DNA of 64,000 bases from CADEED01 sp041395625 (GTDB taxonomy: Bacteria > Pseudomonadota > Gammaproteobacteria > Steroidobacterales > Steroidobacteraceae), in NCBI GenBank assembly GCA_041395625.1, contig JAWLAE010000001.1, forward strand, positions 496,001 to 560,000. Direction: 5' to 3'. This document shows positions 34,595-42,957 of the stretch, in pieces; within the stretch, counting starts at the first letter, position 1, and each line of letters begins with the position of its first letter. Under the pieces are notes generated by a model, which was given only the letters and a program-made list of their open reading frames with translations, searched no databases and had not been told where the DNA came from. Both the position numbers and the translations under genes were made by a program.

Positions 34595-36841
34595 TTACAG
34601 GGAGTAACGCAACGTAACTCCGACTTTCATACCCTCGGACAGGCTGTAGGGAAAACTGAAATTGTTGCCGGGCACCGTGATATCGCGAAATCGAGTCGCC
34701 GATTCAACGCCATCGTCGTCGGTGAGATTTTCGACGTAGGCGGTCGCAGAGAACGGCCCGCGCGCCAAGGTCGCGCGAATATTCGTACGCGAGTATGCGC
34801 CGGCATACGCAAGATTCACTTCGTCAGTCCAACGCTTGCCCTTGTAAAGCTGGTCCAGTCGGAACGTCGCATCCCACTCGCCGAACACGGGCAACGTATA
34901 GGTGGCAGACAGTGATCCCTGGACCTTCGGAAAGCGCGGTGCCTCCCGACCTTTGGTTTCGGGATTGCCAAACACCTGCTGGACATTGACCGAATTGAAG
35001 CTGGTGTATTGCGCGTCGATAAGTCCTGCGGTGGCTTCCAAGCCGAACGCACGAGTAACCGAGAACTTGCCTTCGAGCTCTATTCCCTTTATCTCGGTGG
35101 AACCGGCGTTCGCGACCGCATCAATCTGCGTGGTGCTGGTCGGCGAAGGAAAGACCTGGCGGCGTGTGACCTGGTCTTGCCAATCCATCTTGAACATCGC
35201 CACGTTCAGCAGTGCGCGCCGGTCGAGCCAGGTGGACTTCAAGCCCAACTCGTAGTTGCGCAAGGTTTCCTCGTCGAGTGCAACGCCAACACCGTAGGTC
35301 TGCAGAATATAGGCTTGCTCGGTCGCCGAGCGCGCCGCGATGTTAGCGTTGAACTGCTTCGGCTTGTTGCCCTCAGACACAACGCCATACAACATCACGT
35401 CATCCGTGATCTTGTAATCCAGAATGACTCGCGGCAACCAGGCTTTGGTCTCGCCCGACAGTGTGCGTCGATTGACACCGCTGCCACTCACGTTGACCAC
35501 TTCGTCCTGTTGGTAGCGCAATTCAACGCTGCCACGCAACCGGTCGCTAAAGTCGTAGCCGACAGAGGCAAAGGCCGCGCGATTTTTCGCCTCGGCAATA
35601 TCGCGTATCTGCGCAGCCGGGGCTGGCACTGTGGTCAATGTGGCGCCGGTGAAGTAGGCATTGCTCAGGAATTCACCCTCATACCAGAACACACCCGCGA
35701 CATAGCGAAACGGACCGTCGCCAGCCGAACTGACGCGTAACTCAAAAGAGCGATCCGAAAAATCCTGGTACGAGGCTGTTCCAAACACTGGCGATCCAGT
35801 CAGATCTGCATCGCTAACGTCGAGGCTGTTTTCCTCGAACCGCGAGCCGATCAACGCGATCTCATGGCCACCGACCGACCAAGCCCCCTTGAGCGACAGC
35901 GTCTCCGAGTCCCGCTCATAGCCGAACGCGTCGATCCCCGCTGCATTGGTACCGACGACCGTGTTTGCTCGATAGGTGCCGCTCGTTGGTAACTTGCCGC
36001 AGTAAAAGCGAAACGTACCGCCGAACGGGCCGCAGTTAAGTTGTGATGCGCCGAGCTGCAAAATAGCGGCTGGGCCATCGTCGTCGCTCTGCCGCATATA
36101 GCGCAGATCAAAACGCAACGTATCGAGCGGCTTCCACACAAGGACTGCAGAGCCTGAGCGGGACTGCTGCGCTCCAAGACGCTCGTTATTGAGCGAATTC
36201 CGATAGCGACCGTCAAACTCGTAAGACCGTAGGTGCACGCGTCCGTACAGTTTGTCAGCGATGATCGGGCCAGAGAGACTTGCGGAATATTCCTCCAGCC
36301 CAGCAGTTCCCGCGGTTCCGACGACATCGAAGCCCAATTCTTCACCAGGGTCTTTGCTGACGAAATTGACCGCGCCACCAAATGTCTGGCGTCCGAAAAG
36401 GGCACTTTGCGGGCCCTTTATCACTTCGATTCGCTCGAACTCGCTGAAGTCGAGCGTTTGCGTGGACCCAGGCATATAGACACCGTCCACAAAGAACGAG
36501 GCATTCTGCCGCGTCGGATTAGCGGTGTTGATATCCATGCCTCGTATGCGGGGCTGGCTGTTTTGGCGGCCGCCCGGATTCTCAAAATGGAAGCCGGGTG
36601 TCAGATTCGACAATTGCTTGACGTCGCGAACGCCGGCCGCTGCGAGAGTCTCGGCCGTCAATGCGGTGATAGTCAGCGGCACGTCCTGCAAAGGTTCTTC
36701 GCGCTTCCTAGCGGTAACAACCACCTCCTGCAACACGGCCGACGTATTCGTCGTATCGGTATTTTGCGCGCTGACAGGGATAGTAACGACCAAAGTCATT
36801 ACGGCCGGCAGTAGTAGACGAAGGCTGATCGATATACTCAT
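34595..36841 (-). CDS. TonB-dependent outer-membrane receptor 3
   Basis: 748 aa. Signal peptide (LLLPAVMTLVVTIPVSA-QN), TonB-box-like LQEVVVTARKREE, plug (QPRIRGMDINTANPT, FFVDGVYMPGS, IEVIKGPQSALFGRQTFGGAVNF) and barrel with C-terminal VGVTLRYSL. It heads the minus-strand unit TBDR 3 - oxidase B - CpeT-like - cytochrome c. The divergent LysR gene starts 267 bases away across an AT-rich promoter region and may control the unit. Ligand unknown. Confidence 0.93.
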   Translation of the reverse strand: MSISISLRLLLPAVMTLVVTIPVSAQNTDTTNTSAVLQEVVVTARKREEPLQDVPLTITALTAETLAAAGVRDVKQLSNLTPGFHFENPGGRQNSQPRIRGMDINTANPTRQNASFFVDGVYMPGSTQTLDFSEFERIEVIKGPQSALFGRQTFGGAVNFVSKDPGEELGFDVVGTAGTAGLEEYSASLSGPIIADKLYGRVHLRSYEFDGRYRNSLNNERLGAQQSRSGSAVLVWKPLDTLRFDLRYMRQSDDDGPAAILQLGASQLNCGPFGGTFRFYCGKLPTSGTYRANTVVGTNAAGIDAFGYERDSETLSLKGAWSVGGHEIALIGSRFEENSLDVSDADLTGSPVFGTASYQDFSDRSFELRVSSAGDGPFRYVAGVFWYEGEFLSNAYFTGATLTTVPAPAAQIRDIAEAKNRAAFASVGYDFSDRLRGSVELRYQQDEVVNVSGSGVNRRTLSGETKAWLPRVILDYKITDDVMLYGVVSEGNKPKQFNANIAARSATEQAYILQTYGVGVALDEETLRNYELGLKSTWLDRRALLNVAMFKMDWQDQVTRRQVFPSPTSTTQIDAVANAGSTEIKGIELEGKFSVTRAFGLEATAGLIDAQYTSFNSVNVQQVFGNPETKGREAPRFPKVQGSLSATYTLPVFGEWDATFRLDQLYKGKRWTDEVNLAYAGAYSRTNIRATLARGPFSATAYVENLTDDDGVESATRFRDITVPGNNFSFPYSLSEGMKVGVTLRYSL

Positions 36842-37046
36842 AAGCAGCGAAATTCCTTAAGTCATTCAGTGTGGCGTTGGAGCGACACAACAAGAGCGGG
36901 CGTGCCTGCCGAAAAATGCTGGAAATCCAGCGTCATCAAAAAACATCTTAGATTGGCTCGCATCAGGGCTAGCATTCTGGCAACGCATTGTGCCTAGCAG
37001 ACCCTTAATCTTTTCTAATTCGGCTGCGAGTATCAATTTAAATATT

Positions 37047-37064
37047 CTTAAGTGATCCGTTAAG
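37047..37064. promoter_or_regulatory. Dyad in the TBDR 3/LysR divergent promoter
   Basis: CTTAA and TTAAG are inverted around eight bases, within a strikingly AT-rich stretch (about 37000-37080). LysR proteins bind dyads of this size (T-N11-A type), and the element lies 45 bases before the LysR start codon. Candidate autoregulatory site. Confidence 0.35.
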
Positions 37065-37108
37065 CTGAGTTATTCTCTTTCAAGCCCTCCACCGAGCAAC
37101 GGATCGTG

Positions 37109-38110
37109 ATGCGTCGACTTTTGCCACCGCTCAATGCCGTCCGTGCATTCGAAGCGGCATCGCGCCTCATGAGCTTCAGCGCCGCGGCGCGCGAGCTGTT
37201 TGTCAGCGTGTCCGCCGTCAGCCAGCAAATCCGCAGCCTGGAGCAGCACCTCGGGGTCGACCTGTTCAAACGCAGCCCATCGGCGGGGCTGTCGCTGACT
37301 CCTGCAGGCCAAATGTGCGCGCCAGCGTTGCGATCGACACTCGACTCTCTTGCGCACGTGTTTGCTCAGGTGAACACGCAGCTAGCTGACAATGTCGTCA
37401 CGCTGGCTTCTTCGCCCTCGCTCAATACAAGCTGGTTGCCGCATCGGGCAGCCGGCTTTACCGCTCGCCACCCCGACATTTCTTTGCGCATCTGGATCAA
37501 TCGTGGCCTGAATCCAGTCGATAATCCGGTGAAACCTGACCTTGCGATATACCTCGGCGAAGGCAATTTCAAGGGACTACACGTCGATCCGCTCATGACA
37601 GAAACAGTCTTTCCAGTTTGCAGTCCAGCGCTCTACCATGCGCGGCCTATCCGCAAACCGGCAGATCTCGCCAACCATACGCTGCTGTGTGACGACACGA
37701 TGGCGTGGGACCGCGAAGCTACGACGTTGGGGTTTCCAGACTGGGCTGCGTGGCTCGCGTTTGCGAACGTCATATTGCCCGAGCGCGTACATGAACATCG
37801 AATACAAATGTCGAGCAGCGTTGTCGAGTTTGCTGCTGAAGGACTCGGCGTGGCGCTGGGTCGAAGCAGGGTGGTCGATCGCGCTCTGCAGCAGGGTCGT
37901 TTAATTCGACCACTCGCTCTTGAGTATCCACGCGAGTTCTCCTACTACCTCGTCTGCGATCCTGCGGCGCTAGGCAGCCACGCCGTATCGAAGGTGCGCG
38001 ACTGGCTTCTGCTCGAAGGACGAAAGCCACTGCGCGTCGCTGCAAATCCCACGAAAATGCGTGGCGCCAAAGCCGCCACGATCTCAAGTCCAGCTAAGCG
38101 CGTCTCTTAG
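37109..38110 (+). CDS. LysR-family transcriptional regulator, GcvA-like
   Basis: 333 aa from the ATG at 37109 (a GTG at 37106 is in frame). N-terminal winged helix: LPPLNAVRAFEAASRLMSFSAAARELFVSVSAVSQQIRSLEQHLGVDLFKR, then an effector-binding region with LASSPSLNTSWLPHRAAGFTARHPDISLRIW. The LNALRAFEAAARHLSF-type start is typical of the GcvA/AmpR branch. It is divergent from TBDR 3 and its 3' end overlaps the convergent DUF1838 protein B gene by 27 bases. It is a likely regulator of the TBDR 3-oxidase B unit and perhaps of DUF1838 B and oxidase C. The effector is unknown. Confidence 0.9.
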   Translation: MRRLLPPLNAVRAFEAASRLMSFSAAARELFVSVSAVSQQIRSLEQHLGVDLFKRSPSAGLSLTPAGQMCAPALRSTLDSLAHVFAQVNTQLADNVVTLASSPSLNTSWLPHRAAGFTARHPDISLRIWINRGLNPVDNPVKPDLAIYLGEGNFKGLHVDPLMTETVFPVCSPALYHARPIRKPADLANHTLLCDDTMAWDREATTLGFPDWAAWLAFANVILPERVHEHRIQMSSSVVEFAAEGLGVALGRSRVVDRALQQGRLIRPLALEYPREFSYYLVCDPAALGSHAVSKVRDWLLLEGRKPLRVAANPTKMRGAKAATISSPAKRVS

Positions 38111-38992
38111 TGCTCCAGGGACCTTCTTGTCGCTTTGTTCCACGAATGCGCGCGGCAGCGCCTCCAACGACTTGACTTTGACTCCCTCGTTTCGCCACAG
38201 CATCGCCCCAGGCTTACCACGCATCTTGAGCCAAGACTGCCACTCTGTCTGACTCGTCCAGGAATACACGTTCGGTATCATGGTCAGCTTCTCGTTAGCT
38301 ATATCGGCGATGCGACAGTTCCAGCAATCGAGTGTCATTTCTGTTTTGTGCACTCCCGTGGAGCTCTCCTTCCAACGCGTGAAAGCGTGGCGCGAGATAA
38401 AGGCCTGATCGCCGACAAAACGCCAATCGAGCTGCACAGGTCGATTAAAAACCGTGCTTTCCATCGTGAAATTGGCGCTGACTTCCGGCCCATTGACGGT
38501 CATCACTCCGCCGCTGATGCCACCCCGAAACGTGGGCACCGCCACCGTGTCCCCGGTGTACGGATTCTCGAATGTATCGAGATAGGCGCCAGTCTCCGGA
38601 TCAAGATAGAACATCCAGCCACGCGACCGCTCTTCCACCGCCCCATCGGTTCGCTCGCGTGACATCTGAATACCCCCGCCTTCGATCCGATACATCAACC
38701 GACCATAGTCGGCCAATGCCGGCCCGTCGGCCGGAACCAGCCCAAACACCTGACCGGTTACATAGCTGTAAATAGTCTTGCCCGACAGGTCACCTTGCAG
38801 ACGGCCGAGCGTCTTCACATTGAACGCTGGGTCGTTAAGTGGGAGGTTCCGCCCGCTCTGATTCGTTACGTGCTTCGTCGCCGCATCTGCCAGTGCTGTC
38901 GGCAAAAGGCTCGCGATCCCTCCCGACACCACCGAACCAGCAAGCAACGCGCGACGCATGAGATCAGGACCATTGCGATCGATGTCGGTCAT
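38084..38992 (-). CDS. DUF1838 secreted protein B
   Basis: 302 aa from the ATG at 38992, with GGAG upstream. Leader PDLMRRALLAGSVVSGGIASLLPTALADA, twin-Arg-like. The mature part follows DUF1838 protein A: GDLSGKTIYSYVTGQVFGLVPADG, GWMFYLDPETGAYLDTFENPYTGDTVAVPTFRGG, then LTMIPNVYSWTSQTEWQSWLKMRGKPGAMLWRNEG. Shorter than A. Its stop lies inside the 3' end of the LysR gene. It is divergent from amine oxidase C (164 bases). An inverted repeat TTGCGG-N7-CCGCAA lies at 39003-39021 just upstream of the start. Function unknown; the pairing with a flavin oxidase resembles oxidase B with the CpeT-like protein. Confidence 0.82.
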   Translation of the reverse strand: MTDIDRNGPDLMRRALLAGSVVSGGIASLLPTALADAATKHVTNQSGRNLPLNDPAFNVKTLGRLQGDLSGKTIYSYVTGQVFGLVPADGPALADYGRLMYRIEGGGIQMSRERTDGAVEERSRGWMFYLDPETGAYLDTFENPYTGDTVAVPTFRGGISGGVMTVNGPEVSANFTMESTVFNRPVQLDWRFVGDQAFISRHAFTRWKESSTGVHKTEMTLDCWNCRIADIANEKLTMIPNVYSWTSQTEWQSWLKMRGKPGAMLWRNEGVKVKSLEALPRAFVEQSDKKVPGALRDALSWT

Positions 38993-39156
38993 AATTGACT
39001 CCTTGCGGGAAACAACCGCAAACTGGATGTGTTCCGCAGTCTGTACCATTGGTCACGACAATCGCAACTTCGCCTTCGATGTGCGACAGGCGATGGCAGT
39101 TGCACGCACCATCTGGTAAGCATCTATCGGACTCAGTTTTGTTGGGGTGACCTGCA

Positions 39157-40623
39157 ATGCCATCCATTAGTCGTCGCCGCGCGTTAGCACTCGGAACCGC
39201 TGGCGCAGTTGCTGCGAGCTTTCGGTCGCCCAGTTCGGCACGAATAGCGAGTTCTACGAATCGCAAGTTGCCAACCACGCGAAGTGATGTACTAGTGGTT
39301 GGTGCAGGTTTGTCGGGCCTCAATGCGGCGCTCACGCTGGAGAGCCAGGGACTTAGTACCACGGTCCTCGAAGCACGTGACCGCATCGGTGGTCGTTTGT
39401 ACACACTGAACGAAGTCACGGGCTCGCCCGAGGCGGGTGGCAACGGAATTGGGCATTCTTATGCGCGCTTTTTGGATCTCGCAACACGTCTGGGCGTTGA
39501 CATGGTACCCGAGCGGCTTCGGACGGAGCCGCGCGAGAATACCGCTTTGCATATTCACGACGAGTTCGTCCGACTGGCCGATTGGCCACAACATCGGCTA
39601 AATCCACACCCCGATGAGCTGCGGGCGCTTACACCCTGGCAGATCATTTTCAGTTTCCTCAATAGCCGTGTTCCACAGTTGGAATTAGACGGTTGGCAAT
39701 TGCCGAGCAACTCGTACCTCGATGTCCCGATTGCAAGCTATCTGTTTGAGCAAGGGTTGAACGACGAGACGATCCGACTCGCCGACAAGTTTAGTTCTTA
39801 CGGGACGAACTTGTGGCAAACATCGCTGTTGCAACTGTGTCACGTTTTCACATTCGGGCGAGTTTCGCTAGCGATCGGTGCTGGGCGCGGCGCCATGAGT
39901 GTGAAAGGGGGCAATCAGCGGATGCCTGAAGCGATGGCCAACGCGGTCAAAGGTGACGTGCTGCAGAGGCGTGCAGTTCAAGCTGTTAGTGTCGGCGGCG
40001 ATTCCATCGAAGCGCGCTGTGCTGACGGTAGCCGGCATGTCGCGCGGTTCCTTGTGATGTCCTTGCCATTTTCGGCGCTGCGGCTGCTAACGATTGAGCC
40101 GTCATTTCTGGGCGTGCAAGCCGAGGCGGTCGCTACCCTCCCTTACCACGCCGCATTCCAGGCACATTTTGCCATCGAGCGGCCATTCTGGGAGCAGGAT
40201 GGACTGCCCCCCTCGTTTTGGTCGGATGGGCCCGTAGAGCGGTTCAATGCCCTTGCCTACGGACCTGGAGATTCGATTTCATCCTTCATGCACTACTCCA
40301 ATGGCGACAGCGCGCGTCGCTACGATTTGTTAGCGGCCGATGCATCTGCTCAGATCATTCTCGACGAGTTGGCGCGCATACGACCCGCAACCAAGGGAGC
40401 TTTGCGATTGCTGCGCGCATACTCATGGCAGCAAACGCCATATTCGGGCGGCGCGTACGCATCATGGGCACCCGGACAGATTCCGCGATTTGCCGCCGTC
40501 ATGCGCCGGCCCCACGAGCGGATGCACCTTTGCGGCGAACACACCAGTCAGCTAGCGCGTGGAATGGAAGGTGCTCTGGAGTCCGGCGAGCGTGCAGCGC
40601 TCGAAATACTTGAGCGGACATAG
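39157..40623 (+). CDS. Tat-exported flavin amine oxidase C
   Basis: 488 aa. Leader with SRRRALALGTAGAVAASF (twin-Arg), then VLVVGAGLSGLNAALTLES (GAGLSG at 49-54) and RIGGRLYT. Conserved middle segments shared with A include KGGNQRMPEAMA and PFWEQDGLPPSFWSDG. C-terminal FAD contact HLCGEHTSQLARGMEGALESGERAALEIL. Monoamine oxidase-type family. No cytochrome or receptor lies directly beside it, so it may share partners with the B unit. Divergent from DUF1838 protein B. Confidence 0.9.
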   Translation: MPSISRRRALALGTAGAVAASFRSPSSARIASSTNRKLPTTRSDVLVVGAGLSGLNAALTLESQGLSTTVLEARDRIGGRLYTLNEVTGSPEAGGNGIGHSYARFLDLATRLGVDMVPERLRTEPRENTALHIHDEFVRLADWPQHRLNPHPDELRALTPWQIIFSFLNSRVPQLELDGWQLPSNSYLDVPIASYLFEQGLNDETIRLADKFSSYGTNLWQTSLLQLCHVFTFGRVSLAIGAGRGAMSVKGGNQRMPEAMANAVKGDVLQRRAVQAVSVGGDSIEARCADGSRHVARFLVMSLPFSALRLLTIEPSFLGVQAEAVATLPYHAAFQAHFAIERPFWEQDGLPPSFWSDGPVERFNALAYGPGDSISSFMHYSNGDSARRYDLLAADASAQIILDELARIRPATKGALRLLRAYSWQQTPYSGGAYASWAPGQIPRFAAVMRRPHERMHLCGEHTSQLARGMEGALESGERAALEILERT

Positions 40624-40909
40624 TCGGCGGAAGCCAGTACAGTCGGCTAGTGATGTCGACAGCATAACCAGTTACTTGCTATGGCACGGATCCCTCGTAA
40701 GGCCAAGGCGGACTTTGCCTTCGCGGTCGATGCGGAGCGGATGGCAATTATCGGTGGGTTTTATGGCAGCTGCAATTCGGAGACTCTGCTGAACGCTGAC
40801 GAGGACAGCGAGTTAGGAACCGAACCCAAGAACGGTCGTCGGTTGATCGGGGGCCATGAATTCGGTTGGGCCGTCCGTCGTCGTTCGCTCCAGCTCGGCC
40901 GCAGCTACA

Positions 40910-41170
40910 CTACGATTGCCATTGCCGGCCGCAACGCGCCAGGCGCCTCTCGTTGGCACGCTCCCGCTTGACGAGCGGTATGGCCGTGAACAGATGCTGC
41001 AACAGCTGCAGATTGCGGTATTTCACCAGCTCTTCCGAAGACAGATTCAGCGACATCGATGGGTCACAGGCCACGCCCGTGTCGGCGGCCTGAGCAACCG
41101 ACTTGCCTAGCAGCGGCAACGTCGCAAGTGCCGATGCGCCCAACAGCCGGTCGCGCCTGGAGGTGAGCAT
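40910..41170 (-). CDS. Short secreted protein, possibly truncated
   Basis: 86 aa from the ATG at 41170, with GAGGA ~7 bases upstream. Leader LTSRRDRLLGASALATLPLLGKSVAQA with a twin-Arg pair, then DTGVACDPSMSLNLSSEELVKYRNLQLLQHLFTAIPLVKRERAN and a basic, unlikely-looking end. The real C-terminus may be lost by frameshift or deletion near 40960. No family recognised. A perfect 24-base palindromic element precedes the start, so expression still looks regulated. Confidence 0.5.
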   Translation of the reverse strand: MLTSRRDRLLGASALATLPLLGKSVAQAADTGVACDPSMSLNLSSEELVKYRNLQLLQHLFTAIPLVKRERANERRLARCGRQWQS

Positions 41171-41183
41171 GTCTTCATCCTCT

Positions 41184-41207
41184 AATGAAATGGACCGCCA
41201 TTTCATT
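41184..41207. promoter_or_regulatory. 24-base palindrome upstream of the short secreted protein
   Basis: AATGAAATGG and CCATTTCATT are perfect inverted arms around four bases (accg). It lies 13 bases upstream of the ATG at 41170, overlapping its leader RNA region. It could be an operator or a hairpin masking the ribosome-binding site. No T-run follows. Confidence 0.45.
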
Positions 41208-41249
41208 TTGGGACAAAGGTCGCCCGCCGTCTCGTGGCGAGCGGCGCTG

Positions 41250-42500
41250 TCAGGCTTGCTCGGCGTCCGGCGCTGCTTCTGCTGGGGCGGGCGGTGGTAG
41301 TTTGGCAGCGGCCAGTGCTTTGCTGTAGTGCATCGCGAAAGATTCCACGAAGACGTGCGGCATGCCGTGCTTGGGCATATCAGTGAGATTGCGATAGAAC
41401 TCGCCGTACAGTTCCCAGTTCTGGTTGCCGCCACCGATTAGCTTGCGGCGTCCGGCACGTTCGAACCGCGCCGATAGATCGGCGGGATCGAGCCTCGAGA
41501 GGAATTCTACGAATGCGCCGCGCATGGCCTCGATGATCGCCGCGTCGTGTTGCCTGGTTTCTGCAAACGTGTCGCGCAGCCACTGTACGCCGTCGCGGGT
41601 CCGCGCCTCATGGGCGCGCAGCAACTGCAGCAGCAGTTCTTCGACGGTCCCCTGTTCCAGCGACGGTCGGGTAGCGGTGTCGCTCGTGTTTGCGGCGATC
41701 CGGAAGGAGTTGCGTGCGCTGCGTTTCGCACGAGCAACATCCTTCAGACCTAACAGCGATTCGCGCAGCAATTGCCCCGCCAGATGCAGGATGCGAGTCT
41801 GCGCATCGGGCGGGATTTGGTCAGGATCGATGCCGGCGCCGCGACAGAAAGTCTGCAGCCCGGTCTGCACATCGTGTATGCCGGGATTGCCGCCGCGAGC
41901 TTGCTGCTGTTTGGTCGCCGCTCGTGCCAGGCGCGCAATGCGCCGTGCGACGGCAGCCGCTTCATCGACGGATTGGGCGCCATCAGCGGGCGTACGCGTG
42001 ATCGCCTGACCAAATGCGTTGACGGGCTTGAGATCGCTGGCCGAGTTGCTGTTGCGGCTGGGCTCGAGCAGCGCCTCGAGCTGCAACGAGGCACCAAGGT
42101 CGACGTCCGAGTTGCGGCGCCGGCGCGCGGAGGTGGCGGTGTCGAGCATGCCGGAGTCATCGGGCGCGAAGTCGGTGGCACTGTCGCGCGCCACGACGAT
42201 GTGGTATTCGCCCAGGCGTAGCACGTCGCCGTTCTTCAGTTCGTAGGGCGCTTCTGGCCCGATCGGCGTTTCGATGTCGTTGACGAAGGTGCCGTTGGTG
42301 CTGACGTCGGTCAGGTAGTAGCCGCCTTGGCTGAAAATGACGCGTGCGTGCCGGCCCGAGACATAGCGCTCGGGATCAGGCAGTACCCAGTCATTTTCAG
42401 TCGAACGACCAATGCTGCCACCAGCCACCCCAAACACGATTGTGCTCTTGGGGCCGAGCCAGCGGCGTTGATCACTGACGACGCGCAGGCGCAACGCCAT
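41250..42500 (-). CDS. FHA-domain protein, TagH/VasC-like (type VI secretion-associated type)
   Basis: 416 aa from the ATG at 42500; the upstream frame to 42587 is not supported. The N-terminal FHA domain (residues ~15-100) has SIGRSTENDWVLPDPERYVSGRHARVIF and VSTNGTFVND, the phosphothreonine-binding Gly-Arg and Ser-x-x-His. The C-terminal domain has LQTFCRGAGIDPDQIPPDAQ and FVEFLSRLDPADLSARFER...NWELYGEFYRNLTD, which matches the conserved tail of TagH-type FHA proteins. In secretion clusters these act with a Ser/Thr kinase to control assembly. No type VI core gene is in this window. It is divergent from DUF1820 (85 bases). Confidence 0.82.
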   Translation of the reverse strand: MALRLRVVSDQRRWLGPKSTIVFGVAGGSIGRSTENDWVLPDPERYVSGRHARVIFSQGGYYLTDVSTNGTFVNDIETPIGPEAPYELKNGDVLRLGEYHIVVARDSATDFAPDDSGMLDTATSARRRRNSDVDLGASLQLEALLEPSRNSNSASDLKPVNAFGQAITRTPADGAQSVDEAAAVARRIARLARAATKQQQARGGNPGIHDVQTGLQTFCRGAGIDPDQIPPDAQTRILHLAGQLLRESLLGLKDVARAKRSARNSFRIAANTSDTATRPSLEQGTVEELLLQLLRAHEARTRDGVQWLRDTFAETRQHDAAIIEAMRGAFVEFLSRLDPADLSARFERAGRRKLIGGGNQNWELYGEFYRNLTDMPKHGMPHVFVESFAMHYSKALAAAKLPPPAPAEAAPDAEQA

Positions 42501-42544
42501 GAAATAGTTCCTCTCGGGCCGCGAGGGATGCCCGAACTGGCCCG

Positions 42545-42550
42545 TATAAT
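42545..42550 (+). promoter_or_regulatory. Perfect -10 hexamer for the DUF1820-purL unit
   Basis: TATAAT lies 36 bases upstream of the DUF1820 ATG. No good -35 hexamer is visible at 16-18 bases spacing, so strength may depend on upstream elements. Confidence 0.45.
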
Positions 42551-42585
42551 AGAAGGGTAAAATAGCAATCGGGGCCCCGCTTCCC

Positions 42586-42951
42586 ATGGCAGCCAGTCAC
42601 ATTTTCAAGATCCAGTTCGTCAATCAGGGCAAGGTTTACGAGATTTATGCCCGTAAGGTCAGCCACGGCAGCCTGTTCGGCTTCATCGAGGTGGAGGAGC
42701 TGATATTTGGCGAGCGCTCGACGGTGCTGCTGGATCCGGGCGAGGAGCGCATCAAGAGCGAATTTGCCGGCGTCAAGCGCACCTATTTGCCCATGCATTC
42801 GGTCGTCCGCATCGACGAGGTGAAAAAACAGGGCGTCAGCAAGATCGTGGCGCTCGAAGGTGGCACCAATGTGTCGCCATTCCCGGGTATGCCCCTCTAT
42901 CCGTCCGGCACGGGGCCCGATTCGGGTGGTGGCGGCCCGAAAAAGAACTGA
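42586..42951 (+). CDS. DUF1820 family protein
   Basis: 121 aa. Conserved opening HIFKIQFVNQGKVYEIYARKVSHGSLFGFIEVEELIFGERSTVLLDPGEERIKSEFAGVKRTYLPMHSVVRIDEVKKQGVSKI. The C-terminal 30 residues are Gly/Pro-rich. The family is found across gammaproteobacteria and has no established function. The stop is 6 bases before the purL start, so it shares that transcript. Confidence 0.88.
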   Translation: MAASHIFKIQFVNQGKVYEIYARKVSHGSLFGFIEVEELIFGERSTVLLDPGEERIKSEFAGVKRTYLPMHSVVRIDEVKKQGVSKIVALEGGTNVSPFPGMPLYPSGTGPDSGGGGPKKN

Positions 42952-42957
42952 CCCGCA

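Noticed and set aside
40681..40971. 96-aa plus-strand frame after amine oxidase C
   Set aside because: No family, no convincing ribosome-binding site, and it overlaps the minus-strand gene with a leader peptide; probably a chance frame.
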